64,000 bases of DNA from Chitinophaga oryzae (GTDB lineage Bacteria > Bacteroidota > Bacteroidia > Chitinophagales > Chitinophagaceae). Each line of letters opens with the position of its first letter. Position 1 is the stretch's first letter. Positions 41,642-50,227 of this stretch are shown piece by piece. A program made the translations under genes and the position numbers. The stretch lies in the NCBI RefSeq assembly GCF_012516375.2, contig NZ_CP051204.2, forward strand, positions 3,596,001 to 3,660,000. The letters are read 5' to 3'. Below the pieces are notes generated by a model that worked only from the letters and a program-made list of their open reading frames with translations, was not told the origin of the DNA and did not search any database.

Positions 41642-44557
41642 ATGAGTAAGAAAAAGAAAGATAAGAAAAACCCCGGCCAGAAGAAAACCTTCAGAGGTGT
41701 CGTGGAACTGACAAGGTCAGGAATGGCCTTCGTGATCGTACCGGGTCTCGCCAGAGACATCATGGTAAAACAGAAAAACCTGCATACCGCCCTCGATAAG
41801 GATGAAGTCCTGGTAGACGTGATCAAACACGCCAGAGGCGACGGCCGCCAGGAAGGCATTATCACGGATATCCTTAAACGAAATAAAACAGAATTTACCG
41901 GCACCCTGCAGGTGAGCAAAAGCTTCGGCTTCCTGATCACGGAAAAAGGGATGTTCATGCCGGATATCTATATCCCCGCCAACTCGCTGAACGGCGGTAA
42001 ATCCGGCGACAAGGCCGTGGTGAAAGTAGTGGCCTGGGGCGAGAAAACCCGCAAACCGGTCGGCGAAGTCATCGAGATACTCGATGCCAGCGATACCAAC
42101 GACCTGGCCATGAAGGAAATCCTCATTGAAGCTGGCTTCCCGCTCAGCTTCCCTGCCGAGGTGATGACCGAACTGGCGGAACTGAAAGAGGAGATAACGG
42201 AAACGGAAGTACGGAAACGTAAAGACTGCCGCAATATCCTCACCTTCACCATAGACCCCGTCGATGCCAAAGACTTTGACGACGCCATCTCCATCCGGCC
42301 GCTGAAAAACGGCCTCTATGAGATCGGGGTGCACATCGCCGATGTGAGCCACTACGTAGTGCCGGGCACCGAACTGGACAAGGAAGCCGACAGGCGCGCC
42401 ACCTCCGTGTACCTGCCCGACCGCGTGCTGCCCATGCTCCCGGAGAAAATCTCCAACGAACTGTGCTCCCTGCGCCCGCATGAAGATAAACTGACCTTCT
42501 CCGCCATCTTCCAGATGAACGAAAAAGGGGAGGTGAAGCACCATTGGATCGGACGGACCATCATCCATTCCGACCACCGCTTTACCTATGAGGACGCCCA
42601 GGAAGTGATCGAGACCAAAGAAGGGCCTTACCAGGAGGAAATCCTCCTGCTCAATAAAATTGCCCAGACGCTGCGCCAGGAAAGGTTTGCACATGGCGCT
42701 ATTAACTTCTCCTCCCAGGAGGTCCGCTTCAGGCTGGATGAAAAAGGCAAGCCTATCGGCATTGTGATCAAGGAAAGCAAGGAAGCGCACCAGCTGATCG
42801 AAGAGTTTATGCTGCTGGCCAACAGGACCGTGGCGACCTACGTGTCTAAAATAAAAGTCAACAAACAACCCGTGCCTTTCCCTTACCGGGTGCATGATAC
42901 GCCGGACCCCGATAAACTCAAGGTGTTTGCGGCTTTCGCAGGCAAATTCGGTTATAAGTTCGATGTCAGCACACCGGAGAGCATCGCCCGTTCTTTTAAC
43001 AAAATGCTGCAGCTCGTACAGGGTAAACCTGAACAGCATGTACTGGAAACGCTGGGCATCCGTACCATGGCCAAAGCCATCTATACCGTAGAAAACGTAG
43101 GCCACTATGGCCTCGGTTTTGAAGACTACTGTCACTTTACCTCCCCGATACGCCGTTACCCCGACGTGCTCGTGCATCGCGTAGTAGCCGAATGCCTGGC
43201 AGGCGATATCCACCCGGACAAACAGATGGAGAAGAAGTGCAAGCATGATTCCGAAATGGAGCGTAAAGCCATGGAAGCGGAAAGAGCGGCCAACAAATAC
43301 AAGCAGGTAGAATACATGCAGCAGTACATCGGTCACACTTTCGAAGGTGTGATCAGCGGCGTGGCGCATTTTGGTTTCTGGGTAGAAACCGTGGATACCA
43401 AGTGCGAAGGGCTGGTTAGCATCCATAACCTCAACCGCAAGGAAGAGTTTGTGTTCAACGAAGCGGAATATGCTTTGGTAGGACAGGCCAGTGGCCGCCG
43501 TTTCCGCATCGGTGAGAAAGTAAGCATCCGTGTGGTGGCTGCCAACCTCGCCAAACGCCAGCTGGATTATGAGCTGGACAGCGAGCTGGCTACCGATGCC
43601 GGCCGCACATTCCGGCCGGGCCAGCGTGACGAGCGCAGGGAAGGCCGCCGCGACCGCAAAAAGAAAAAACAAAAACACGGTCAGCAACCATGGCAGCCAC
43701 GGGAAAAACAACCGTTTAAGCCGCAGCCTGTTGCTCCGGCAGCACCGGCCGTTTCCCTGGAAATACCGCCGGAACCGGTGGTCGACCAGGTTATTCCGGA
43801 AACACATGTGGTCGATGTCACCCCACTGCCGTCATCCTCTGTAACTTCCACTTCCACTTCGCCGGCGCCGACGGAAGCGCCTGTGAAGAAAAAGAAAACA
43901 GCGAAAAAAGAGACAACCGGAAAAGCCGCCCCGGCGGCTGCAAGCCCGGCGCCGGCACCAGCGGCCGCAGCTCCGGAAACAGCTCCTGCGTCTCCCGAAA
44001 AAATCAAAACAAGCAAGGGCAAAAAAACGAAAGAAGCCCCTGTGCAGCCCGCAGCGCAACCTGCGCCGGTAGCTGAGAAGAAAACAGCCGCGGTGAAAAC
44101 GGCGGCCGCGAAATCTTCTGCTAAAACAGCCGCTAAAAAGCCCGCTGCCAAAGCAGCGGCGCCCAAAGCTGCCGCTAAGAAGGCGGTGAAGAAAGAAGCC
44201 GCGAAACCAGCGCCGGCAGTGAAAACGAAGACTGCCGAAGCCGCTGCTAAAAAGGCTGCAGTATCTAAAGCACCGGCCGCCAAAAAGGCCGCTGCACCTA
44301 AGGCTGCCGCTAAAAAGGCTGCGACGACTGCGAAAAAAGCGGCTGCTAAAAAGGCGACGGTGGCCCCTGCAAAAAAAGCGGCTGTGAAAGCCCCGGCAAA
44401 AAAAGCAACGACCAAAGCCCCGGCCAAAAAAGCTGCGGTGACCAGGACGCCTGCAAAGAAAGCTGCTGCTACCGCTAAAACGCCGGCGAAGAAAGCCGCC
44501 GCCAAAAAGGCAACGCCGAAAAAAGCCGCTGCCGCTAAAAAGAAAACAAAGAAGTAA
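41642..44557 (+). CDS. rnr: Ribonuclease R with a ~290-residue Lys/Ala/Pro-rich tail
   Basis: 971 residues; the usual enzyme in the phylum is about 700. Cold-shock domains lie at ~20-160; the RNB catalytic domain (~195-540) keeps the acidic motif DPVDAKDFDDAISI at about 204-217; the S1 domain is at ~560-645 (GHTFEGVISGVAHFGFWVE). From ~650 a basic segment (RRDRKKKKQKHG) leads to a low-complexity tail, first Pro-rich (680-745), then dominated by AKKAA/APKAA-type units to the end, like histone H1 or HU tails. 3'-5' exoribonuclease that digests structured RNA. The frame is intact throughout. Confidence 0.95.
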   Translation: MSKKKKDKKNPGQKKTFRGVVELTRSGMAFVIVPGLARDIMVKQKNLHTALDKDEVLVDVIKHARGDGRQEGIITDILKRNKTEFTGTLQVSKSFGFLITEKGMFMPDIYIPANSLNGGKSGDKAVVKVVAWGEKTRKPVGEVIEILDASDTNDLAMKEILIEAGFPLSFPAEVMTELAELKEEITETEVRKRKDCRNILTFTIDPVDAKDFDDAISIRPLKNGLYEIGVHIADVSHYVVPGTELDKEADRRATSVYLPDRVLPMLPEKISNELCSLRPHEDKLTFSAIFQMNEKGEVKHHWIGRTIIHSDHRFTYEDAQEVIETKEGPYQEEILLLNKIAQTLRQERFAHGAINFSSQEVRFRLDEKGKPIGIVIKESKEAHQLIEEFMLLANRTVATYVSKIKVNKQPVPFPYRVHDTPDPDKLKVFAAFAGKFGYKFDVSTPESIARSFNKMLQLVQGKPEQHVLETLGIRTMAKAIYTVENVGHYGLGFEDYCHFTSPIRRYPDVLVHRVVAECLAGDIHPDKQMEKKCKHDSEMERKAMEAERAANKYKQVEYMQQYIGHTFEGVISGVAHFGFWVETVDTKCEGLVSIHNLNRKEEFVFNEAEYALVGQASGRRFRIGEKVSIRVVAANLAKRQLDYELDSELATDAGRTFRPGQRDERREGRRDRKKKKQKHGQQPWQPREKQPFKPQPVAPAAPAVSLEIPPEPVVDQVIPETHVVDVTPLPSSSVTSTSTSPAPTEAPVKKKKTAKKETTGKAAPAAASPAPAPAAAAPETAPASPEKIKTSKGKKTKEAPVQPAAQPAPVAEKKTAAVKTAAAKSSAKTAAKKPAAKAAAPKAAAKKAVKKEAAKPAPAVKTKTAEAAAKKAAVSKAPAAKKAAAPKAAAKKAATTAKKAAAKKATVAPAKKAAVKAPAKKATTKAPAKKAAVTRTPAKKAAATAKTPAKKAAAKKATPKKAAAAKKKTKK

Positions 44558-44582
44558 ATACTAAAATCACGGTCTATTTGAC

Positions 44583-45554
44583 ATGCATTCATTTAAAGAG
44601 TTAATAGCGCAGTTCAGCCAGCAGTTTGATCAATGGCATTTTCCGGAAGAACCCAAACGTTTGTACAATGCAGCGTCCCATATTTTGCAGATCGGCGGAA
44701 AACGTATCCGCCCCGTGCTTTGCCTGATGGGCAACGAACTGTTTGACGAGCTGCATCAGGATGCCTTTCAGGTAGGCAATGCGGTAGAATTGTTCCATAA
44801 CTTTACACTCATCCATGACGATATCATGGACAAAGCGCCCATCCGGCGCGGACACCAGACAGTACATACCGTTTACGGCGATCCGGCCGCTATCCTGGCC
44901 GGCGATGTAATGCTGATCAACGTGTACGAAATGCTCAATAAGGTGCAGTCCAGATACAAACAACGTATCATCACCGTGTTTAATAAGGCGGCCATCGAAG
45001 TATGCGAAGGGCAGCAGATAGACATGGATTTTGAACAGATGGAGCCTGAGCAGGTGCAGTACGACGACTATGTGCGAATGATCGGCCTCAAAACCTCCGT
45101 ATTGCTGGCAGCCAGCCTGCAGCTGGGCGCTATCATCGGCGGCGGCAGCGAAGGTAACCAGGAACATATGTACGCTTTCGGAAAAAATATCGGCATCGCT
45201 TTCCAGATACAGGACGACTTCCTCGACGCCTTCGGAGACCCCGACAAATTCGGCAAACAACAGGGCGGCGATATCCTGGTCAACAAAAAGACATTCCTCC
45301 TGCTGAAAGCTTTTGAGCTTTGCAACGCCGCACAGAAAGCCGAACTGAAAAAACTGATGGACACCCATCCCGACGATAAGGTGGCCAGGGTGCTCGATCT
45401 GTTCCGCAGCTGTAAAGTGGATGCATGGGCTGAAAAAGAAAAAGAACGTTTTCAGCAACAGGCCTTTGCGCACCTCGAAGACATCGCGGTGCTGTCGGCC
45501 CGTAAAAAACCGCTGATGGAGCTGGCAGACTTCCTCTTAAACCGCCAGCAATAA
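44583..45554 (+). CDS. Polyprenyl diphosphate synthase (octaprenyl-type)
   Basis: 323 residues, trans-isoprenyl diphosphate synthase. First Asp-rich motif DDIMDKAPIRRG at about 79 and second DDFLDAFGDPDKFGKQ at about 209 are intact; GGKRIRPVLCLMG is the N-terminal substrate loop. Likely makes the side chain of menaquinone; the chain length is not predictable reliably. Follows rnr by 25 bases. Confidence 0.93.
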   Translation: MHSFKELIAQFSQQFDQWHFPEEPKRLYNAASHILQIGGKRIRPVLCLMGNELFDELHQDAFQVGNAVELFHNFTLIHDDIMDKAPIRRGHQTVHTVYGDPAAILAGDVMLINVYEMLNKVQSRYKQRIITVFNKAAIEVCEGQQIDMDFEQMEPEQVQYDDYVRMIGLKTSVLLAASLQLGAIIGGGSEGNQEHMYAFGKNIGIAFQIQDDFLDAFGDPDKFGKQQGGDILVNKKTFLLLKAFELCNAAQKAELKKLMDTHPDDKVARVLDLFRSCKVDAWAEKEKERFQQQAFAHLEDIAVLSARKKPLMELADFLLNRQQ

Positions 45555-45592
45555 TTTTTGTATTTAAAATCGCATTATATTCGCGTCTTTCT

Positions 45593-45682
45593 CAGGACCG
45601 GAGGGAGGAAAAATGAATAAATAATTAAATAGTTAAATGATTATTTTTCATATATTCATTTTTCCCGGCCACCGGTCCTGGG
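45593..45682 (+). terminator. Long stem-loop past the polyprenyl synthase gene
   Basis: CAGGACCGG (45593) pairs with CCGGTCCTG (45672-45680), and an inner GGAAAAATGAATA pairs with TATTCATTTTTCC; a nested stem of about 22 paired bases. Probably a terminator or processing signal; no clean T-run follows until 45688. Confidence 0.5.
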
Positions 45683-45730
45683 CAAGATTTTTTTATTAAA
45701 AGACTACCTTAAAACGTAATTCCGTCGCCA

Positions 45731-47362
45731 ATGTCTAACTCGCTGTTTAGAAAGAAGTCCCTGTCCACAATCATGAAAGATGCCAATGAAGGAATGACTG
45801 ACAGCCTTGAAACAGGAGTGGGCATGCATAAAGTGTTGAAGGTGAAAGACCTGACAGCGATGGGGATTGCAGCGGTCATTGGTGCGGGGATCTTTTCTAC
45901 GATTGGTGAAGCGTCTTTTCACGGCGGCCCGGGCGTGTCCCTGCTGTTTGTGATCACCGCCATCACCTGCGGCTTTTCCGCCCTCTGTTATGCAGAATTT
46001 GCTTCCCGCGTACCGGTATCCGGTAGCGCTTATACTTACTCCTATGTAACTTTCGGTGAACTGGCAGCCTGGGTAATAGGCTGGGCGCTGATCCTGGAGT
46101 ATGCGATCGGCAACATCGCCGTGGCTATTTCCTGGAGCGGGTATTTTAACAATCTCCTGAGCGGACTTGGTATCTCGTTGCCCGACTGGCTTTCGAGTAA
46201 CTATGACAGCGCTTCTCAGGCTACCATAGAAGCGGCGCCGCATATTTTCGGTATCCCTTTTATTGTGAACCTCCCTGCTTTTATTATTGTTGTGCTGATC
46301 ACCTACCTGGCCTATGTGGGTATCCGGGAAAGTAAGCGCAGCGCTAATTTCATGGTGGGGCTGAAGATACTGGTGATCCTGTTTGTGATAGTCCTGGGCT
46401 TCTTTTATGTAAACCCGTCCAACTGGAGTCCTTTTATGCCGAATGGTTTTTCCGGTGTGTTAAAGGGGGTGTCTGCCGTGTTTTTCGCCTATATCGGTTT
46501 TGATGCGGTGAGCACTACGGCGGAAGAATGTGCCAATCCACAGCGGGACCTGCCGAAGGGCATGATTTATTCGCTTATTATCTGTACCGTGCTGTACGTG
46601 CTGATTTCCTTCGTGCTGACCGGCATGGTGCCTTTTTACAAGCTGAAGGTAGACGACCCGCTGGCTTTTGTGTTCAACGAAGTGAACCTGCCGGGCATCA
46701 GTTATATTATTTCTGTGAGCGCCGTGGTGGCTACCACCAGCGTATTGCTGGTGTTCCAGATCGGCCAGCCCCGTATCTGGATGAGCATGAGCCGCGACGG
46801 GCTGCTGCCTAAAAAATTCGCCAAAATCCATCCCCGGTTTAAAACGCCTTCCTTTGCCACTATCATCACGGGCGTTATTGTAGGCGTACCCGCATTGTTC
46901 CTGAACCTGACCATCGTAACGGACCTCACCAGTATTGGGACGCTGTTTGCCTTTATCCTGGTATGCGGCGGGGTGCTGATGCTGCCGCCACAGGAGAAAA
47001 CCAACGATAAACGTTTCCGGTTGCCCTATATCAACGGGCAGTACATCGTGCCGGCACTGGTGATACTGCTGCTGGTGCTTTTCCGCGGCGAAATTGGCCG
47101 CAGGATGTCATTAGAAGGGGGCTGGGAGGTATGGAAGCACAATATTCCCTTCTTCTTTTTTGTTATCGTGACCATAGTGATCACCTTCTTTTCGGTGATG
47201 CGTAAGTTGTCGCTCATCCCTGTCCTGGGGCTGCTCAGCTGTTTTTACCTGATGACCGAGATCGCACTGAAAAACTGGATCGTATTCAGCATCTGGCTGG
47301 TCATTGGCCTCAGCATTTATTTCCTTTACAGTTATCGCCACAGTAAGCTCCGTCAGGCCTGA
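45731..47362 (+). CDS. APC-superfamily amino-acid permease
   Basis: 543 residues, about 14 membrane segments, cationic-amino-acid-transporter-like. Conserved start MGIAAVIGAGIFSTIGEA (helix-1 G-[AS]-G-I-F unwinding motif), then GVSAVFFAYIGFDAVSTTAEE (helix 6) and a C-terminal extension of two helices typical of CAT-type carriers. Imports or exchanges amino acids. Stands alone. Confidence 0.92.
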   Translation: MSNSLFRKKSLSTIMKDANEGMTDSLETGVGMHKVLKVKDLTAMGIAAVIGAGIFSTIGEASFHGGPGVSLLFVITAITCGFSALCYAEFASRVPVSGSAYTYSYVTFGELAAWVIGWALILEYAIGNIAVAISWSGYFNNLLSGLGISLPDWLSSNYDSASQATIEAAPHIFGIPFIVNLPAFIIVVLITYLAYVGIRESKRSANFMVGLKILVILFVIVLGFFYVNPSNWSPFMPNGFSGVLKGVSAVFFAYIGFDAVSTTAEECANPQRDLPKGMIYSLIICTVLYVLISFVLTGMVPFYKLKVDDPLAFVFNEVNLPGISYIISVSAVVATTSVLLVFQIGQPRIWMSMSRDGLLPKKFAKIHPRFKTPSFATIITGVIVGVPALFLNLTIVTDLTSIGTLFAFILVCGGVLMLPPQEKTNDKRFRLPYINGQYIVPALVILLLVLFRGEIGRRMSLEGGWEVWKHNIPFFFFVIVTIVITFFSVMRKLSLIPVLGLLSCFYLMTEIALKNWIVFSIWLVIGLSIYFLYSYRHSKLRQA

Positions 47363-47411
47363 TACGGGTTATTTTTCGTAACTTAATAGTGAGTTCTTTA
47401 AAATTTATTTT

Positions 47412-47879
47412 ATGAACACGCTACAAAGAGTTGTACGATGGGGTGATGCACATCACCCGGTATGGTTGAGCGTTGTACGGATGGCGCTGGGCCTTTTCCT
47501 GATGTCGGTGGGCGTACTGTTTGTGATGAACAGGGATGCGCTGAACACGATGATCGCTGAAAGCCCTGCGCTGGTTACCGCCGCCTTCTTCATTGCACAC
47601 TACATTGTATTTGTGCATATCGTAGGCGGATTGTTCATAGCCATGGGCCTGGAAACCAGGTTTGCCGCGCTGCTCAATATCCCGATTCTGCTGGGGGCGT
47701 TGTTGTTCGTGCATTCACGGACAGGATTGTTCCAGGTGTATCCGGTGCTGAGCCTGTCTGCGCTGGTGCTGGTGCTGCTGATCGTTTTTGCGATAACCGG
47801 CAGCGGACGCATCTCGGTAGACGAGTTTATGCGGAGGCATCCTGAGAAGAAGCGCAAGCATACCTACATCGATTTCTGA
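47412..47879 (+). CDS. DoxX-like small membrane protein
   Basis: 155 residues, four membrane segments (LSVVRMALGLFLMSVGVLFV; FFIAHYIVFVHIVGGLFIAMGL; FAALLNIPILLGALLF; VLSLSALVLVLLIVFAI) and a cationic C-terminus. The H-[IV]-x-GG region on helix 2 and the four-helix layout fit the DoxX/quinol-oxidase-subunit family. Function uncertain. Confidence 0.7.
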   Translation: MNTLQRVVRWGDAHHPVWLSVVRMALGLFLMSVGVLFVMNRDALNTMIAESPALVTAAFFIAHYIVFVHIVGGLFIAMGLETRFAALLNIPILLGALLFVHSRTGLFQVYPVLSLSALVLVLLIVFAITGSGRISVDEFMRRHPEKKRKHTYIDF

Positions 47880-47998
47880 GCCGGCTTCTCCATACAGGCG
47901 TACCTGTGAGTATCACCATTTTAATGGCGCAGGAGAGCTACGGCCCTCCCCAAATCAAATCTTCCCGCTTCTTCCTCTCTTTTTCCCCGCCAAAACTC

Positions 47999-48006
47999 TA
48001 TTTTTG
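47999..48006 (+). promoter_or_regulatory. -7 element of the Smr-domain gene
   Basis: TATTTTTG, fits TAnnTTTG, 20 bases before the ATG at 48026; supports that start over the frame opening at 47906. Confidence 0.5.
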
Positions 48007-48025
48007 TGTCCAGAAGAATGCAAAT

Positions 48026-49081
48026 ATGAAATATCAAACTGGAGACAAGATATTACTGTTGAGCTCTAAAGAAGAAGGTACAGTAGTAGACATTGTCAAT
48101 GACAATATGGTGATGATAGAGGTGAAAGGCACTACTTTCCCGGTATACCTTGATCAGATAGACTTTCCCTATTTCCATCGTTTTACCCAGCAGAAACTGG
48201 TGAAGGAGAAGCCTAAACAGATTCCGGGCGATGAGATCAGGGTAGACAGAAAAAAATACGAAGTCTTTAAGACAGACAAGGGCATGTTCCTGTCCGTACT
48301 GCCTGTATATCAATTTGACGGCTATGATGAAACGGTGAAGCTGATGAAGTTCCATCTGTTCAACGATACGCCGCATGCCATGCGCTTTTATTTCCAGATA
48401 TGGCTCAACAACCAGATGGACCTGGAGATAAAGAACGAGATACAGCCGTACAACCATTTTTACCTGGCAGACCTGATGTTTGAATCGCTGAACGACAATC
48501 CCCGTTTTGAGTTCACTTTTTTCCTGAAGGAACCGCAGCCCAAGCTGGCCACGTCTGTAAAGAAAACATGGAAGATAAAGCCCAAACAGATGTTCACCCA
48601 GCTGGAGGAGCTGCGTACCAAAGCAGAAGCTACGCTGACGTATCCGCTGTTTGACAGGTTCCCGGATAAAGAGCCTGAACCGCCGGCGCCGGCCGAATCG
48701 GCCAATCCGAAGAAAGCCAAACCGGTGACCGCCATCGGGTCGGGCAATTTTGCCAGCCTGCTGAGCAAGATCCAGCTGCAGCCGGAGACTACGCTGGAGC
48801 CGAAGCATGAGGTGGACCTGCATATTGAGGCACTGGAAAAAAACTGGAAGGGGATGAGCAATATTGCTATCCTGGCCGTGCAGCTCAATGCTTTTCAGCG
48901 TTACCTGGACCTGGCCATCAGCCATCACCAGCACAGCCTGGTGGTGATCCATGGGGTAGGGAAGGGCAAGCTGAAAGACGAGATCCACCAGATCCTGCGC
49001 CAGACGCCGGAGGTAGCCAATTTCGTCAACCAGTACCACGCCAAATACGGCTACGGGGCTACAGAGATTACGTTCCGGTAA
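48026..49081 (+). CDS. Smr-domain protein with N-terminal DUF2027 region
   Basis: About 351 residues from the ATG at 48026 (MKYQTGDKILLLSSKEEG). The N-terminal ~65 residues form a small barrel (GDKILLLSSKEEGTVVDIV), the middle (~90-200) a beta-rich DUF2027-like domain, and the C-terminal ~85 an Smr domain (HEVDLHIEALEKNW, VVIHGVGKGKLKDEI). Smr domains are nucleic-acid endonucleases known from MutS2 and ribosome-collision factors. The D-L-H and H-G-x-G-x-G motifs are intact. Located directly upstream of RNase P RNA. Confidence 0.85.
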   Translation: MKYQTGDKILLLSSKEEGTVVDIVNDNMVMIEVKGTTFPVYLDQIDFPYFHRFTQQKLVKEKPKQIPGDEIRVDRKKYEVFKTDKGMFLSVLPVYQFDGYDETVKLMKFHLFNDTPHAMRFYFQIWLNNQMDLEIKNEIQPYNHFYLADLMFESLNDNPRFEFTFFLKEPQPKLATSVKKTWKIKPKQMFTQLEELRTKAEATLTYPLFDRFPDKEPEPPAPAESANPKKAKPVTAIGSGNFASLLSKIQLQPETTLEPKHEVDLHIEALEKNWKGMSNIAILAVQLNAFQRYLDLAISHHQHSLVVIHGVGKGKLKDEIHQILRQTPEVANFVNQYHAKYGYGATEITFR

Positions 49082-49172
49082 TGCCGGCTAAAAATAAGAT
49101 GATCGCTATTTGCCTGTAAAAATGTTTACAGGCAAATTTTTTATAGACAAAAATAGTTATAGGTAAATAATT

Positions 49173-49180
49173 TACCTTTG
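49173..49180 (+). promoter_or_regulatory. -7 promoter element of RNase P RNA
   Basis: TACCTTTG, exact TAnnTTTG; the first base of the P1 helix (49187) is 7 bases past the final G. Confidence 0.65.
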
Positions 49181-49186
49181 CGCTCC

Positions 49187-49553
49187 AACTACAAACCGTG
49201 CTATCGTTCCTCAGCTTGTCTGCAGGGAAGGAAAGTCCGGACAGCGCAGAGCAACACACCACCTAACGGGTGGGCTCCGGCTTGCCGGAGACAGAGAGTG
49301 CCACAGAAAATAACCACCCTGCTTCGGCGGGGTAAGGGTGAAAATGTGGGGTAAGAGCCCACGGTACAGGCAGGTAACTGTTTGTGCGGGTAAACCTTGT
49401 GTGCTGAAATGCCATGTATACGGACGCTTGAGGGCTGCTCGTCCGATTGTCCGAGGGTAGGCAGATACAGGGGGCGCGCGAGCGTCACCGCAGATAAATG
49501 ATAGCAACCCTGGCTTGCCAGGGGACAGAATCCGGCTTACAGGTTTGTAGTTT
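49187..49553 (+). ncRNA. rnpB: RNase P RNA, bacterial type A
   Basis: Catalytic RNA that matures tRNA 5' ends. The 5' end (AACTACAAACC, 49187) pairs with the 3' end (GGTTTGTAGTT) to form P1. Core landmarks in order: GGAAGGAAAGTCCGGAC (49225 region), GTAAGAGCCCAC (49350 region) and ACAGAATCCGGCTTACAGG near the 3' end. A long T-rich run (49551 on) acts as the terminator. About 365 nt, as expected. Confidence 0.95.
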
Positions 49554-49631
49554 TTTTCTTTTTCTTTTTCCCCTGCTTTGATATTACGATAAAACCTCCT
49601 ATCTTCTCACCCTTATTTAATCCTGTTTTTT

Positions 49632-50045
49632 ATGACCTTAAGAGACGAACGTAACTGGGGCACTTTCATTCACCTCGGTGGCATCGTGGGCTCTGCGATA
49701 TTCAGGCCTGCCGGCAATATCATTCTGGTGCTGGTATTATGGTTGATCAAGCGCAACGAATCCCGTTTTGTGGATGACCAGGGCAAGGAAGCCATTAATT
49801 TCCAGATCACCATCAGCCTTGTCAGTGTGCTGATATCCATACTGGGCGGTATTTTCAACGGCCTGTGGTCATTTGGCAACTGGGTAGCCGGCGGCAACAT
49901 GTTCTACGGCAGCTGGAGCTGGAGCTGGGGCGGACTGCATGGCCTGCTATGGGTGGTAAACCTGATTTTCAGCATTATTGCCGCCGTAAAGGCCAATGAA
50001 GGGGTGTCCTACAAATACCCGCTGTCGCTGAGACTGGTTAAATGA
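49632..50045 (+). CDS. DUF4870 membrane protein
   Basis: 137 residues, about four membrane segments. DUF4870 pattern: RNWGTFIHLGGIVG, RNESRFVDDQGKEAINFQITI, and a C-terminal IIAAVKANEGVSYKYPLSLRLVK. Function unknown; widely conserved in the phylum. Stands alone after rnpB. Confidence 0.85.
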   Translation: MTLRDERNWGTFIHLGGIVGSAIFRPAGNIILVLVLWLIKRNESRFVDDQGKEAINFQITISLVSVLISILGGIFNGLWSFGNWVAGGNMFYGSWSWSWGGLHGLLWVVNLIFSIIAAVKANEGVSYKYPLSLRLVK

Positions 50046-50227
50046 TCTCGCAAAGTTGATAAGTGAGCAAAGTGCGCAAAGAATCACTTAAGCGAGCGAA
50101 GAAAATAAAGAACCATATTGAATGAGCTAAGAAAAACAAAGGGGCGAAGATTAACATTAATCTTCGCCCCTTTGTTTTTCTTATATGTTTTCTTTGCGCA
50201 CTTTGCTCACTTATCAACTTTGCGAGA
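50046..50227. repeat. Stop-anchored nested inverted repeat, arm family B (GCAAAG)
   Basis: Perfect 38-base arms (50046-50083 with 50190-50227), starting with zero bases after the DUF4870 stop (TGA, 50043-50045) and ending with zero bases before the subtilase stop codon (50228-50230). A second perfect 27-bp stem (50128-50154 with 50157-50183, 2-base loop) lies inside. Confidence 0.92.
50128..50183. terminator. Bidirectional intrinsic terminator
   Basis: 27-bp perfect inverted repeat with A-rich start and T-rich end, core of the family-B nested element. Confidence 0.8.

Noticed and set aside
41717..43807. 696-codon minus-strand frame
   Set aside because: Complement of the RNase R catalytic body; the RNB and S1 motifs fix the plus strand as coding.
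44573..44580. TCTATTTG as -7 box of the polyprenyl synthase gene
   Set aside because: It deviates at position 2 and would place the transcription start inside the start codon region (about 44587, downstream of the ATG).
43681..44592. 303-codon minus-strand frame full of Ala/Phe/Val
   Set aside because: It is the complement of the Lys/Ala-rich RNase R tail; low-complexity coding on one strand keeps the other strand open. No independent protein features.
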